A stretch of 64,000 nucleotides of DNA from Annona cherimola. Taxonomy: Eukaryota; Streptophyta; Magnoliopsida; Magnoliales; Annonaceae. Within the stretch, counting starts at the first letter, position 1. Each line of letters starts with the position of its first letter. The stretch lies in NCBI GenBank assembly GCA_030490835.1, contig CM059971.1:121924564-121988563 (forward strand), given 5' to 3'. Positions 47,216-57,938 of the stretch are shown piece by piece. The translations under genes and the position numbers were made by a program. The notes under the pieces are model-generated. The model did not search any database and was not told where the DNA came from. It was given only the letters and a program-made list of their open reading frames with translations.

Positions 47216-49822
47216 TTAATTCCTAGATCACCAAATGAATCAACTGATAAATGTAAAGTATGTGTTCAAACTAAAATTACTAAAAAGCCATTTCAAAAAG
47301 TAAAAAGAAATTCAGAATTATTAGGTTTAATTCATTCTGATATATGTGATATGAAAAATAACCTAACAAGAGGTGGTAAAAGATATTTTATAACATTTAT
47401 AGATGATTTTAGTAAATATACTTATGTTTATTTGCTAAGAACTAAAGATGAAGCTTTAGAAAAATTCAAGTCTTATAAAGCTGAAGTTGAAAATCAACTT
47501 GGTAAAACCATTAAAACTCTAAAATCAGATAGAGGTGGTGAATATTTATCAAATGACTTTAATGATTTTTGTGAAAATGTTGGCATAATTCACCAAATAA
47601 CAACCCCATATACACCTCAACAGAATGGAACGGCAGAAAGGAAAAATAGAACATTAGTTGAAATGATAAATTCAATGTTAATAAATGCAGATCTAAGTAT
47701 AGGTTGGTGGGGTGAAGTTTTATTAACAGCTTGTCACATTCTTAACAGAATTCCACATAAGAAAACTAAAGTTACTCCTTATGAATTATGGAAAAATAAG
47801 GTACCTAATCTTAAATATTTAAGAGTTTAGGGTTGTAGAGCCTTAGTAAGATTACCTGATCCTAAAAGACCAAAATTAGGACAAAGAGGAATAGAATGCA
47901 TATTTTTAGGGTATGCAATAAATAGTAAAGCCTACAGATTTGTAGTGGTAGAGCCTAACAGTCCAATTCAACAAAATACCATTATTGAATCCAGAGATGC
48001 TGATTTTTATGAAAATACTTATAAAACTATTCCTAAGCTCGGTAATAATGATGAAGATTCCTCTTCTCAACTATTGGATAAATCTATAAGTAATGATTCT
48101 GCATTTGCAGATAAAACTATAGAAAATGATAATGAAAATATGAGAAGAAGTAAAAGAGCAAGAAAAAATAGTTATAATCGCTTTGGGCCTGATTTTCAAC
48201 TATACCTAGTAGAAGGATCCAGAGATAATATAAATGAGGAACACATGGTTGTTTTTCATACCGAAGGGGATCCAACTACTTATGATGAGGCCATGAAATC
48301 TCCAGATGTATCATACTGGAAAGAAGCCATCCAAGATGAAATGGATTCAATAATGGGAAATGGAACTTGGACATTAGTTGATTTACCACTAGGCTCTAAA
48401 CCTATAGGTTGTAAATGGATTTTTAAAAAGAAATTAAAAGTTGATGGGACAATTGATAAATTTAAAGCTAGGTTAGTAGCTAAGGGATTTAGGCAAAAAG
48501 AAGGTATAGATTTCTTTGATACCTATGCTCCAGTAGCTAGAATTTCAACCATTAGATTATTAATGGCCCTAGCTTCTATCTATCACTTTGAAATTCATCA
48601 AATGGATGTAAAAACTGCATTTCTAAATGGAGATTTAGATGAGGAAATTTATATGGAACAACCTGAAGGATTTATAATACCTGGACAAGAAAAGAAAGTT
48701 TGCAAATTGATAAAATCATTATATGGTTTAAAACAAGCACCTAAGCAATGGCATGAAAATTTTGATCAAGTAGTATTATCAAATGGCTATAAATTAAACC
48801 AATTAGACAAATGTGTTTATAGTAAATTTACTGCAAATAGAGGAGTTATTATATGTTTATATGTAGATGATATGCTCATTTTTGGAACTGACATTGATAT
48901 TATTGAAGAAACTAAAAGTTTCCTGTCAGTTAATTTCGATATGAAAGATATGGGCAATGCAGATGTTATTCTTGACATCAAGATTATCAGACATGGTAAT
49001 GTATTTTCTCTTTCTCAATTGCATTATATTGAAAAGGTACTCAAGCGATTTAACCATTTTGACGCTGGCGTAGCCTCAACTCCTTTTGATCCCAGCATTA
49101 AGTTGTGTAAAAATGATGAACGATCTGTAGCCCAGCTTGAGTATGCTAAAGTAATTGGAAGTTTGATGTATGCCATGTATTGCACTCGACCAGATATTGC
49201 TTATGCTGTTGGTGTACTAAGCAGGTTCACTAGTAATCCAGGATATACACATTGGAATGCAATTTATAGGGTATTTAAATATTTAAAAAAGACCATTGCT
49301 TATGGATTGCATTTTAGTGGCGAACCCACTGTATTGGAAGGATACAGTGATGCAAGTTGGATTTCAGACACCAAGGAATCCATGTCTACTAGTGGTTGGA
49401 TTTTTACCATTGGAGGAGCTGCTATTTCTTGGGCTTCCAAAAAGCAAACCTGCATTACACATTCTACTATGGAATCCGAATTTCTTGCCTTGGCCGCAGC
49501 AGGAAAAGAGGCAGAATGGCTTAGAAATTTATTAATTGAAATTCCTATTTGGCCTAAGCCAGTGCCTCCTATTTATTTGCATTGTGACAGCGAAGCAACT
49601 CTATCAAGGGCATATAATAAGACTTATAACGGTAAATCAAGACATATTGCATTGAGACACAACTATGTAAGGCAATTGCTCCAAGATGGAGTGGTAAACA
49701 TTGATTTTGTAAGATCAAGTGAAAATTTGGCAGACCCACTTACAAAAGGCCTTACTCGGAACGTGGTCTGGAAAACAGCAAGAGGGATGGGACTTAAATC
49801 CACATGTAATGAGTTGCAATGA
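47216..49822 (+). pseudogene. pol region of the copia element (integrase, reverse transcriptase, RNase H), two stop codons
   Basis: The same frame as gag continues past the TGA at 47213-47215. Integrase shows the HHCC zinc site (H and H before 47210, CKVC near 47250), catalytic D in HSDICD, D in KSDRGGEY and E in NGTAERKN. A second in-frame stop, TAG 47828-47830, follows LRV in the integrase C-terminal part. Reverse transcriptase (about 48300-49000) has KARLVAKGF and the catalytic YVDDM box; RNase H follows, with YSDASW and TMESEF. The frame ends at TGA 49820-49822. Confidence 0.93.
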
Positions 49823-50373
49823 CTGAAACTCAACTCTAAGCTTGTAACCCATGTGTAGAGTTCAATGAGCAAAGTATGTTATTTCGCAACTTGCAAGCAC
49901 TGGTTATATTTATTTATTTAATTTTGCATCCCTCAGGCAGTGCTTGGTTCCTGTAATGTATTTATGAGGATGAGTGTATTATACTCTTAATGGATCTAAA
50001 ACCTTTGTGTTTGAGTATTTAATTACAGGGTACTCTAAATAGATCCACCTATATGAGTGTTGGAAGTGAGGCCGCTTCTGTTTCCGGAGTGTGTGGGTTC
50101 ACTCTGAGGTGCTCATGAAACTGGGATATAGACACATGGTCATAAAAGTGTCACCTTTTTAAACACTTGATAGTATTTGAAATCTTATACGTGGGGTATT
50201 TTCGATCTATCAAATGGGGTCGACAGTTCAAAGCCCTGGCTACTGAACACCTCGCTAGATCTTGAGATATTTTCACTAAATAAAGGTTCAAGTCTAACCA
50301 ACACCTTTAATTATGTATGAGATTTCCTTGGTTTTGAATGGAATTGAATTGAATTTTGAAAATGGCGGGGGAA

Positions 50374-50886
50374 TGTTGGGAATTTTCAAAATAACGTTTT
50401 TCTTGCTTTTATTTCTTTTTCCGTTTGATATGAAACGTTAAAACGTTTCTGAAATTGAATTAGGCCTCGGCAGTTTCATACGTTTCTCATTTAAACATCC
50501 ATACGTTTCAGAATTTTACTATTATAAATAGGATATGTGCACGACAATTTCAACAACAGCCACAGAGTCTACAGAAGCAATTTTTTTTAACAGCTTTCAT
50601 TCGTTCTTGGTATTTCATTTTTCTCAATTTTATTCCATTCAAAACTTGTTGTTTCCTTGATCAAGTGTTTGGAATCTAGAAGGGAAGTTGTTTCCATTCT
50701 AGATTAGGTTCACTCTTTGTATCCTGGGGGCAAACTGCTAAAACCCAAAACAGCTGTGAGGGTGCAAATATTGCCTTAAGGAAAGTGACGACTGTAACAC
50801 GCCTAGAAGAGTAACCTATTTTTTTGTTTACACAATTTCCACTTTCCTTAAATTTTCTCTTAATTTATAAGTAATTTGTTCCAACA
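50374..50886 (+). repeat. 3' LTR of the copia element
   Basis: Same length as the 5' LTR with five differences, e.g. GAATTAGGCC for GAATTGGGCC and CTAGAAGAG for CTAGAGGAG. Confidence 0.95.
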
Positions 50887-51486
50887 CAAAATAGGTCAAA
50901 GCACTGAATTCTTGTGCTTTTTGAAGATGTTTGGGCCAGATTATTGAATTAATTAAGCTCCAAATCAGTGCTCATTGCTTAACGCAAGCCAAACAGGCCT
51001 TCCATGTCCCGCTCAAACGGCATCCCAATTTCTTGCGACGAGTTCTCCAAAAGTGCATAAGCACTGTCGGAAAGCTCAGCCAAAGGGAGCCTTATTATTC
51101 TCGAAAGAGGTGTTCAATTAAGGCCTTACAGTTACAGCAGTTGCGCTTGAGGAAAGGATACCGTATTCATTGACTATGCGATAGAGCAACGGAATGACTC
51201 GAGGAGCAATCTGGTGAGACAAATTCATGGGCCTTGGCCATGCTTCCTTCATTGATGCAAACTACTGCGGTAGGTCCCCGAAAGGAAATATGTAGGGAAG
51301 GCCTCTGATCCCTTGATCCCAGAGAAACCTCTCCAGAGTCTTGGGTCTCCACCAGAAGGAATACAGCAGACTCCAAATCCATGACAGAAGCAACACCAAC
51401 GCCCCAAAAATTGCACCAGAAATGAAAAGGAAACTGCCCATCCCTTTTGCCAAATCCCCAGATAAGACCAATAAGATTCTGGGTCG

Positions 51487-51496
51487 TGTATTTATG
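51487..51496 (-). promoter_or_regulatory. TATA-like relic of D' (GCATAAATAC)
   Basis: Same sequence and spacing as in D, about 50 bases upstream of the ATG at 51441. Confidence 0.45.
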
Positions 51497-51729
51497 CATC
51501 ATTTCCGTTAAACCACATCCTCGTTCGCGTCGAATAGCACTACAGTCCTTGCAAGCAATGCCTTTGTCAGACCGGGGAACCTTGTCCATGAGTAGATCGT
51601 CCTGAATACTCCAATTTTCCCAGGGTTAGGCTAATTTTTCACGCTGGGTGGAATTTTGAAAGCTTTGCGATGTGAATCGTGAACCCCACCAACGGGGAAA
51701 AAAAAAAACCTGCATCATCGGATATTGCC

Positions 51730-52194
51730 GGTGTAGTAAATAGTCCTAAAAATAATGGGCGGGTGTGTTTGGCAATATTTAAAAGTTGTCCAGCTAAATT
51801 TTTTTAATGTAAAACTTTTCGCTCTCAATAACTATTTTTTTTAATTATTTCTTCACATTTTCATATGCAATTATCTTACTTTTCAATCATTTCTACAGTA
51901 CTCACATAACTAACATATCTATTTTAATTTTATCCTCTTTACTTATCACATTACTCTTATCATATCACCTCATTTTACAATTTTTACTTTTTAAAACTTT
52001 TCATCAAAAGTTTTTTCAATTCCCAAACATACTTCCTATTTTAACTAGTTTTATCTATTCCCAAACACACTTTCTATTATGTCCAATTTAACATTTTAAG
52101 TGGCAAGTTGACTAGTTGACAGTTGAATTTTTTACCGTAGGAATTTATAGGTAAATTTTCTATTTTTAGAAAAATAGTGGTAGTAGTAGTAGTA

Positions 52195-52226
<32 letters not shown>

Positions 52227-53728
52227 CATAATAATAATAAAGATTTGATTCTCCCCTAGCAAGTGGGCCCCCTATCCCAACCAATCCGCAAGATTTTTTA
52301 AAGATTCTCTCTCCAACCATTGCAAGCGTGCATTGGCTTGAAGTCCTGGGGAGAGTTACAATCAGGGAAGGTTATAAAAAGGAGAGAAAACGATGGGAAA
52401 AGAAAGGATTTTTGGCTTACAAACTCGTTCGGGAGAGAGAAAGATATTGGACGTGGAGAAAAAGAAGAAAGTTCTTGATAGAGATGTTTTTCTCTTTAGG
52501 AAGATAAGCAGATTTTTTTTCTTTATTTTCATAAGAAAAAGGTATACAGAATCTTAGATTTTTTTTTTCTCTTTCGTATAGATTTTATTTCCAACAAACG
52601 GATTTTTCAAACAGAAAGAAAAATGAAAAGAAGGAAATTTTTTAAAAATTATTAGATGTGTTAAACGACTTAAAAATAATATTTTAATATATATTTGACG
52701 TTAAGCAAATGTGCTGAGATGAGGTTTATGATTGCTGAACCCATCAGAAGAAAATAGAGAAGACGATTTAGCACATTTGGGTTTTTGAAAAATTTCAGAA
52801 AATCCCTCTAGTAGATTACATTATAGAAAAGTCTCGGTAGGGTAAATTGTAAAAAGGCTTTTTTCCTTGGCACTGGGCTCAATTTGAACAAGCTAGGAAT
52901 TTTTATTGGGCCATATGCATCCTGGACTGTACCTAGCTTGTGTGGCCAGATCTAGAGAGCCCATCAGAAGTTCTCGTGGTTGGATCTATGGAAACCCAAC
53001 ATAGAGATCTTGCCGGAGCTCAGATAGACTCGGCCCACAAACTAGGGCCTGGTCGTGCTACATGGCGCTTTATGAGCTGTCAGATTTGTTTTCTTCATAT
53101 CTTTTGATAATACTATCTAGATTTTCAGACATTATGGATCTTCTGGATGGATCAGATTCATCGTTGGAAGCCATGATGATATGATTTTAGTGGGGCAACT
53201 CTATGATAAGTGATTAATTACTACTTTGTGACCCACCTAAAATCGAGTTGGCATGTTTGTGGCATTTTTGTATATATTAGCTTAATATATAAAATAACTA
53301 AGCTAGATTTTGGGATAATTAGAAGAATACATAGACATTTATGTATTTTAGAAAATTTAAAAATGTATAATATATTCATTATACATTTTTCTCTTAACTT
53401 ACTAACTTTTTCTCACTTTTAGTGCTTTAATCGTCCCGCAGATAATACAGAAGATAGGTCATGATGGCTTTATCTTGAAGATTATGGAGCATACATTTTA
53501 TGGTTTATTTAAATTTTGAACTTGAATTTGGTATGTAATAAGTTTAGACAACATTTACTAACATTTGATTGTTTTGGAGTTTATTACTTTAATGCAAATT
53601 ATTAGATTCGTTTTTCCTTTATGCTTACACCATGATTTAAACTAGGCCCAACAAGTGATGGATCTTGGGAGATAACTCTTGGACCCAAATACAATATGCA
53701 AATGCTGTTTTTGAGCCTGAGGCGTTAC
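51730..53728. mobile_element. ~2.0-kb insertion in the D' upstream region, absent from unit 1
   Basis: In D the sequence runs from CATCGGATGTTGACAG straight to CAATAGCAC (about 36575-36600); in D' the matching points are 2 kb apart. Inside are a MITE of the 'TTTGGGAAGT' family in reverse (about 51763-52035), an AGT/AAT trinucleotide microsatellite (about 52174-52242) and a promoter-like GGTTATAAAAAGGAG (52368-52382). No clear terminal repeats or target duplication, so it may be composite. Confidence 0.7.
52174..52242. repeat. Trinucleotide microsatellite (GTA)n(ATA)n
   Basis: About six GTA units followed by about 16 ATA-type units with one interruption (ATC). Confidence 0.9.
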
Positions 53729-54668
53729 GGACAACAATAGCACATTTCTCGGATGCATCGTAAGATGCTAAGGTGGGAGTGATTTTTATCAGATTCTCGT
53801 ATAAGGATGGATCACAAGGCACCAGGTAGATGCTTGATCTGGAGCAGTCCATCCTTCGGAGACAGATTCCTTGGATCAAATGATCTGTCATCTTCCAGGA
53901 CTGCCGATTCCACCAATGACACTTGGACGGACCGCTCGTATCCACCATTTGGATTTTGAAATGCATGTTCTGTATGCACGGGACTAGGCACCGGCGTATG
54001 TTGATTGAGCTGGAGATAATTCATTCACGCAAGACTCGATATGATGCGGTACACACAGTCAAACAGCGATCAAAGGGGTGACAGGTAAATAGAAGCTTAC
54101 AGAGGAGCAGCGGGTGGGCGATTGGCTTCGAGGTGCTGATTCTGAGTAGATGAGCCACATCTTGCTCCCGGATGATGCAGAAGAATAATATCTCAAAGAA
54201 GAACCACACATTTCACTCCGAAGTACCTAGAACCAACCACATCAAATTTCCGAAAATTAAAAAAAACAAAAACAAAAAAACAAAAAAAAACTAATTTTAT
54301 TTTTTGATCGTTTTTATATTTTCAGAAACTTCTTTCAAAACGAGTACATTGCATATCTCACTTATACAGGGGAAATTCAGCTTCGACATTACCGTAATGT
54401 CCTACCCTCCAACATCTTTCTGGGTTTTTCTCCCATGACGACTGCAACTTGTCCCTACTTGGGGTTTGCATTTTTTGATAATTTTTTGTTTAAATCCAAA
54501 TCAAGCATTTATTTCAAACTATTTGTTTAATTTCAGTATAAAAATTCAACTTGATTGAAGGCTTATAACTTATAATGTTGAAAACATTATTTCAAAGAAC
54601 TTCATGCAGTTACGTTTGTCGTAAATTATAAGTGATTTGTCAATTGTCATACCATATATAAATATTTA
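53729..54668. other. Unit-2 counterpart of 36590-37530
   Basis: Aligns closely with the D upstream region (e.g. CTCGGATGCATCGTAAGATG in both). Matching short reading frames occur in both copies (e.g. 36489-36710 and 53637-53966), but with length differences and no known domain; not called as genes. Confidence 0.6.
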
Positions 54669-55118
54669 GGGGTTTTTTTAAATATACCAACCATGTTTGA
54701 CTACAATCTTAAATATACTCGCACCCTTTTTAAAATTTCAAATATATCTATTATATTTACATTTGACCTTAAAAATGTTCATTTCTTGGGTTGACATCAT
54801 TGGTGAATATGTAAAATTAATAATATGCCCTTCAAATTTAGAATGAAATTGAAAAAATTAAATATCATAACTCATTAATACTCTAATTATACATGAGTTC
54901 TAAGTTTAGATAACCCTAATTTTATTTCATCATTTATTACTTTACAATGGGATATTTTGGGTATTTATAAACATTTAAGTATTTAACTGATGGTTTTTTA
55001 TGGAATCAGTATTTTTTGTATTAAATGCAAACATAGTAGATATGTTTAGAATTTTGAAAACATTGCAAGTATATTTAGAATTAAGGCCTGTTATAATGGG
55101 TATATTTGGAAAAATCTT
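54669..55118. mobile_element. Mutator-type MITE with 9-bp target duplication AAATATTTA
   Basis: 450 bp. AAATATTTA lies at 54660-54668 and 55119-55127. Unit 1 has the uninterrupted site ATATATAAATATTTATTGAA (about 37518-37537). Ends: GGGGTTTTTTTAAATATACC on the left, and GGTATATTTGG plus AAAAATCTT on the right. No transposase. The insertion postdates the segmental duplication. Confidence 0.85.
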
Positions 55119-55127
55119 AAATATTTA

Positions 55128-56948
55128 TTGAAAAGATATGATGCATCAATTAAATAAAGATAACCAAGAACTGCAAAACCCAAACGGTGCATGTTGCACT
55201 TCGGTTCCTTGTAGCAAAACTTTTTGAAAATTTCGTTTGGCAGACGGGCAGTTTCTCTTGTAGCCAGCAAATGCTTAACCTCAACTGGTCTCCGTTTACG
55301 CTGTTTTAGAGGATTTATTCCATCCACTATATTTAATTAAAAATATTTTAATTTAACTTAGTAGTACACATAGGTCAACCACAAAATAAGTATAATTTTA
55401 GGGTGAATATAAATAAATTAAAATCCTTATTATATGTGACTCACACAAATTCTAATTAAAATGATATAAAGTGGTGTTGTTAAATAAATAATAAGAAGAA
55501 GAAATTTTTACATCTTTACCTACTTAATTTTGGTAAAATTACTATCAGATGGATTACGGATGTTATTATTTCCATCGTTAGAACATTTATTTATAAGTAT
55601 GATTATTTTCATCATATATTTATTATTTGCAAAGGTTTTTACAAGAATTGCAATGAAAATAATGGTTACAAATAATAAATTGTATTTTATTATATTGTCA
55701 TTTCATCAAAAAATTTAACAATCTTCCACATAACCTTAATAGAATGTATAAATTTTTTTCAAGATATACCCCCTACATCAAATATATTTATTACATTAGC
55801 ACCTAATCCGACAAATGCTCATTCCATGGCAGATGTGAATAAATGCATTAGTTGACTTTTGAAATTATCGACATACCATTAAAATTTAGAGTTAAACTGA
55901 AAGAATTGCACGACATAATCCACTACTACTGTAATTGCACAAAAGCATTCAGTTCATATTTTTTTCATTTTATTTCATCTTTTATTATTTTATAGTAGAG
56001 ATATTTTGGATATTTATGAAAATATAACCTTATTTAAACAAATTATTGTGGACTTACCTAACAATCTTTAATAGAATGCACATTTTGTAGATTAAATATA
56101 AACATAGTAGAGTTAGGCTTTCTAAAATGTTGTGTGTGTATTTAAGAATTGGATCAATCGTAGTGAATATATTTAAGATAAATGTAATTTCTTGTAAATA
56201 TTGCAAAGTGTTTTGCGAATTTTACAAATTTAAAGGATACATATGTTATTTCATCAAAACGATCCTAGTAGACATGAAACTCATAATAACAAAGATTGGA
56301 TAGAATGGTTCCTGGTGCAAATGAAGTCCATTTATAAACTGGTTAAGAATTCACTCCAAGTGAACATTTCCCACAACTCTAGATAACAGCGGGGCGCTAG
56401 AAAACTCGTGAGTACAACAACATTTGGTAATATATACTTATGGTTTTGATGGGCTCCTCTCTTCCACATCCTCCTATATATGATTTAACTATTCAATAAT
56501 ATAAATTTTTCAACTTTATTTGTATCCTTTAATTATTTTTTATTACAACTACCCTATTTATTCTAACTTTACTCATATCATTTCTTATTAATAACAAAAA
56601 TTTTAAAGTATTTCTTTTTCTATTTCCATGTCATCCCTGAATTCCACCCCAATACATGTTAACAAATGTCACCTACCTCTACAAAGTGAAAACAACTTTT
56701 GAAAAGGAGAAGAAAACCTCTAAAAAGTCCATTTCCTTGAATAATTGATGCACAAATGGATATATCAGTTACCAATCTCTTCAAATTAACATGGCACCCA
56801 TGTTAATTAATATTTCCCAATCCATCTGATCGTGCATGTGCTTAATTACTTGTCGAAGTCCGAGTCAATGCCTCACAATGATCGAGTTAAAAAGTTGGTG
56901 ATTTGTCTAGCCCATAGATTTCGACAAATACACACCTCGAGACCACGT
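55128..56948. other. Unit-2 counterpart of 37530-39390, non-coding
   Basis: Aligns with unit 1, including the shared older inverted-repeat element at about 55745-56190. No gene seen. Confidence 0.6.
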
Positions 56949-57405
56949 TGTTGGAAAAAAGATGCTTTAAAAATATTATTATAATTGCTTATAAAATATT
57001 ACAATAAAATAATCATAAAAAATATTACAATAAAAATGATACACTCAAAATAATTTTGACACCCTCACTTTTACAATTTAAAAACTTCTACCTTTACAAC
57101 ACTAATATTACCTACACTTTACCTATAAATTACCTCTCTTACTCACTCACACTTATAATTCTCTTGCCCTTAGCGCATACGTAGTTCTCTTACACACACT
57201 ACTCACTCATGCACCCACCCACACGCATGCATTCGCGTCACTTTCATGGAAGCTGGATGCAAAGATTCAATAAACTGCCGCAGAGCTGGATTTTAAAATT
57301 TTTGCCTAGACAATCAGTGGGTCTGGTGAAATTTCAGCAATTTCGGCTCTGCGGTAAAATTTCGGCACTTTTCAACAATGTCAGCAAGTCGGTGCTGACT
57401 TTTTA
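56949..57405. mobile_element. ~457-bp insertion in unit 2, origin unclear
   Basis: Unit 1 reads GAGACCACGTAAGTGAATAC where unit 2 has this block between GAGACCACG and ACACGTAAATTG. Begins TTGTTGGAAAAAAG. A CTATAAATTAC TATA-like site lies near 57123, so a solo LTR is possible, but matching termini were not found. Confidence 0.5.
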
Positions 57406-57539
57406 CACGTAAATTGCGCAGGCTGTGATCCACCACGCACAGGACAAATAGTTCAGTGATCAGGACCACTCATCTGATCGTCTCTACGCCATGGAGGAGA
57501 CTCCTAAAATCTACCCCACAGCTTTTTATTCCTGCTAGT

Positions 57540-57786
57540 AGGCGCTGTTTGATAATAAGAAAATATATTTTATTTATCAAAGTCAATAATTATTCTATCA
57601 AACACATTATTTTTTCTACTTCTACCTGTACATTTTAATCATTTTTCCTACAACTATATATAACAAACTTATTTATTCCATTTATATCACTATCATTTCT
57701 TATCATTCACGCATTTGTCGAAATATTTTTTTTTATTTCTCACCATCTACCACAATTTCACCATTTTTCACCTTATCAAAGGTACC
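57540..57786. mobile_element. ~245-bp MITE-like insertion upstream of F
   Basis: Absent from unit 1. Starts GGCGCTGTTTGATAATAAG and ends CACCTTATCAAAGGTAC; the ends are partly inverted (TTTGATAA/TTATCAAA). Confidence 0.6.
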
Positions 57787-57938
57787 TGTGAACTCCCAAT
57801 AGTTGTGCACGTGGGCAGAGTCATGCACAATGCACAGCACTAGCGAAGTAAACGTTGACTGCACGCATAACCTTTTCTTCATTCCTCCCTTCCTCACTCT
57901 CAACCAAGAGCTTGAGCTTGCAGTTGCAGAAGGAAAAA

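Larger units (their letters stand above)
43959..50886 (+). mobile_element. Full-length Ty1/copia LTR retrotransposon, target duplication CAAAA
   Basis: 6928 bp in intron 1 of D'. The LTRs at 43959-44471 and 50374-50886 are 513 bp each and differ at 5 sites (about 1%), all transitions. CAAAA lies on both sides (43954-43958, 50887-50891). Gene D intron 1 carries the empty site near 35741-35765. The domain order gag, protease, integrase, reverse transcriptase, RNase H is that of copia. A polypurine tract (GGCGGGGGAA) precedes the 3' LTR. The coding frame is broken (see gag and pol), so the copy is non-autonomous. Confidence 0.96.
42245..51441 (-). pseudogene. P450 D' pseudogene, 3'-truncated copy of D, split by a copia element
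   Basis: Exon 1 51162-51441, exon 2 42793-43013 and exon 3 42245-42489; exons 4-5 (I-helix to heme loop) are absent because the segmental duplication began in intron 3. Further lesions: an in-frame TAG at 51262-51264 in exon 1 (TAT in D), a GC instead of GT donor after exon 2 (42791-42792), and a partial second exon 2 (43067-43242). A 6.9-kb retrotransposon sits in intron 1. No functional P450 can result; antisense or chimeric transcripts remain possible. Confidence 0.92.
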
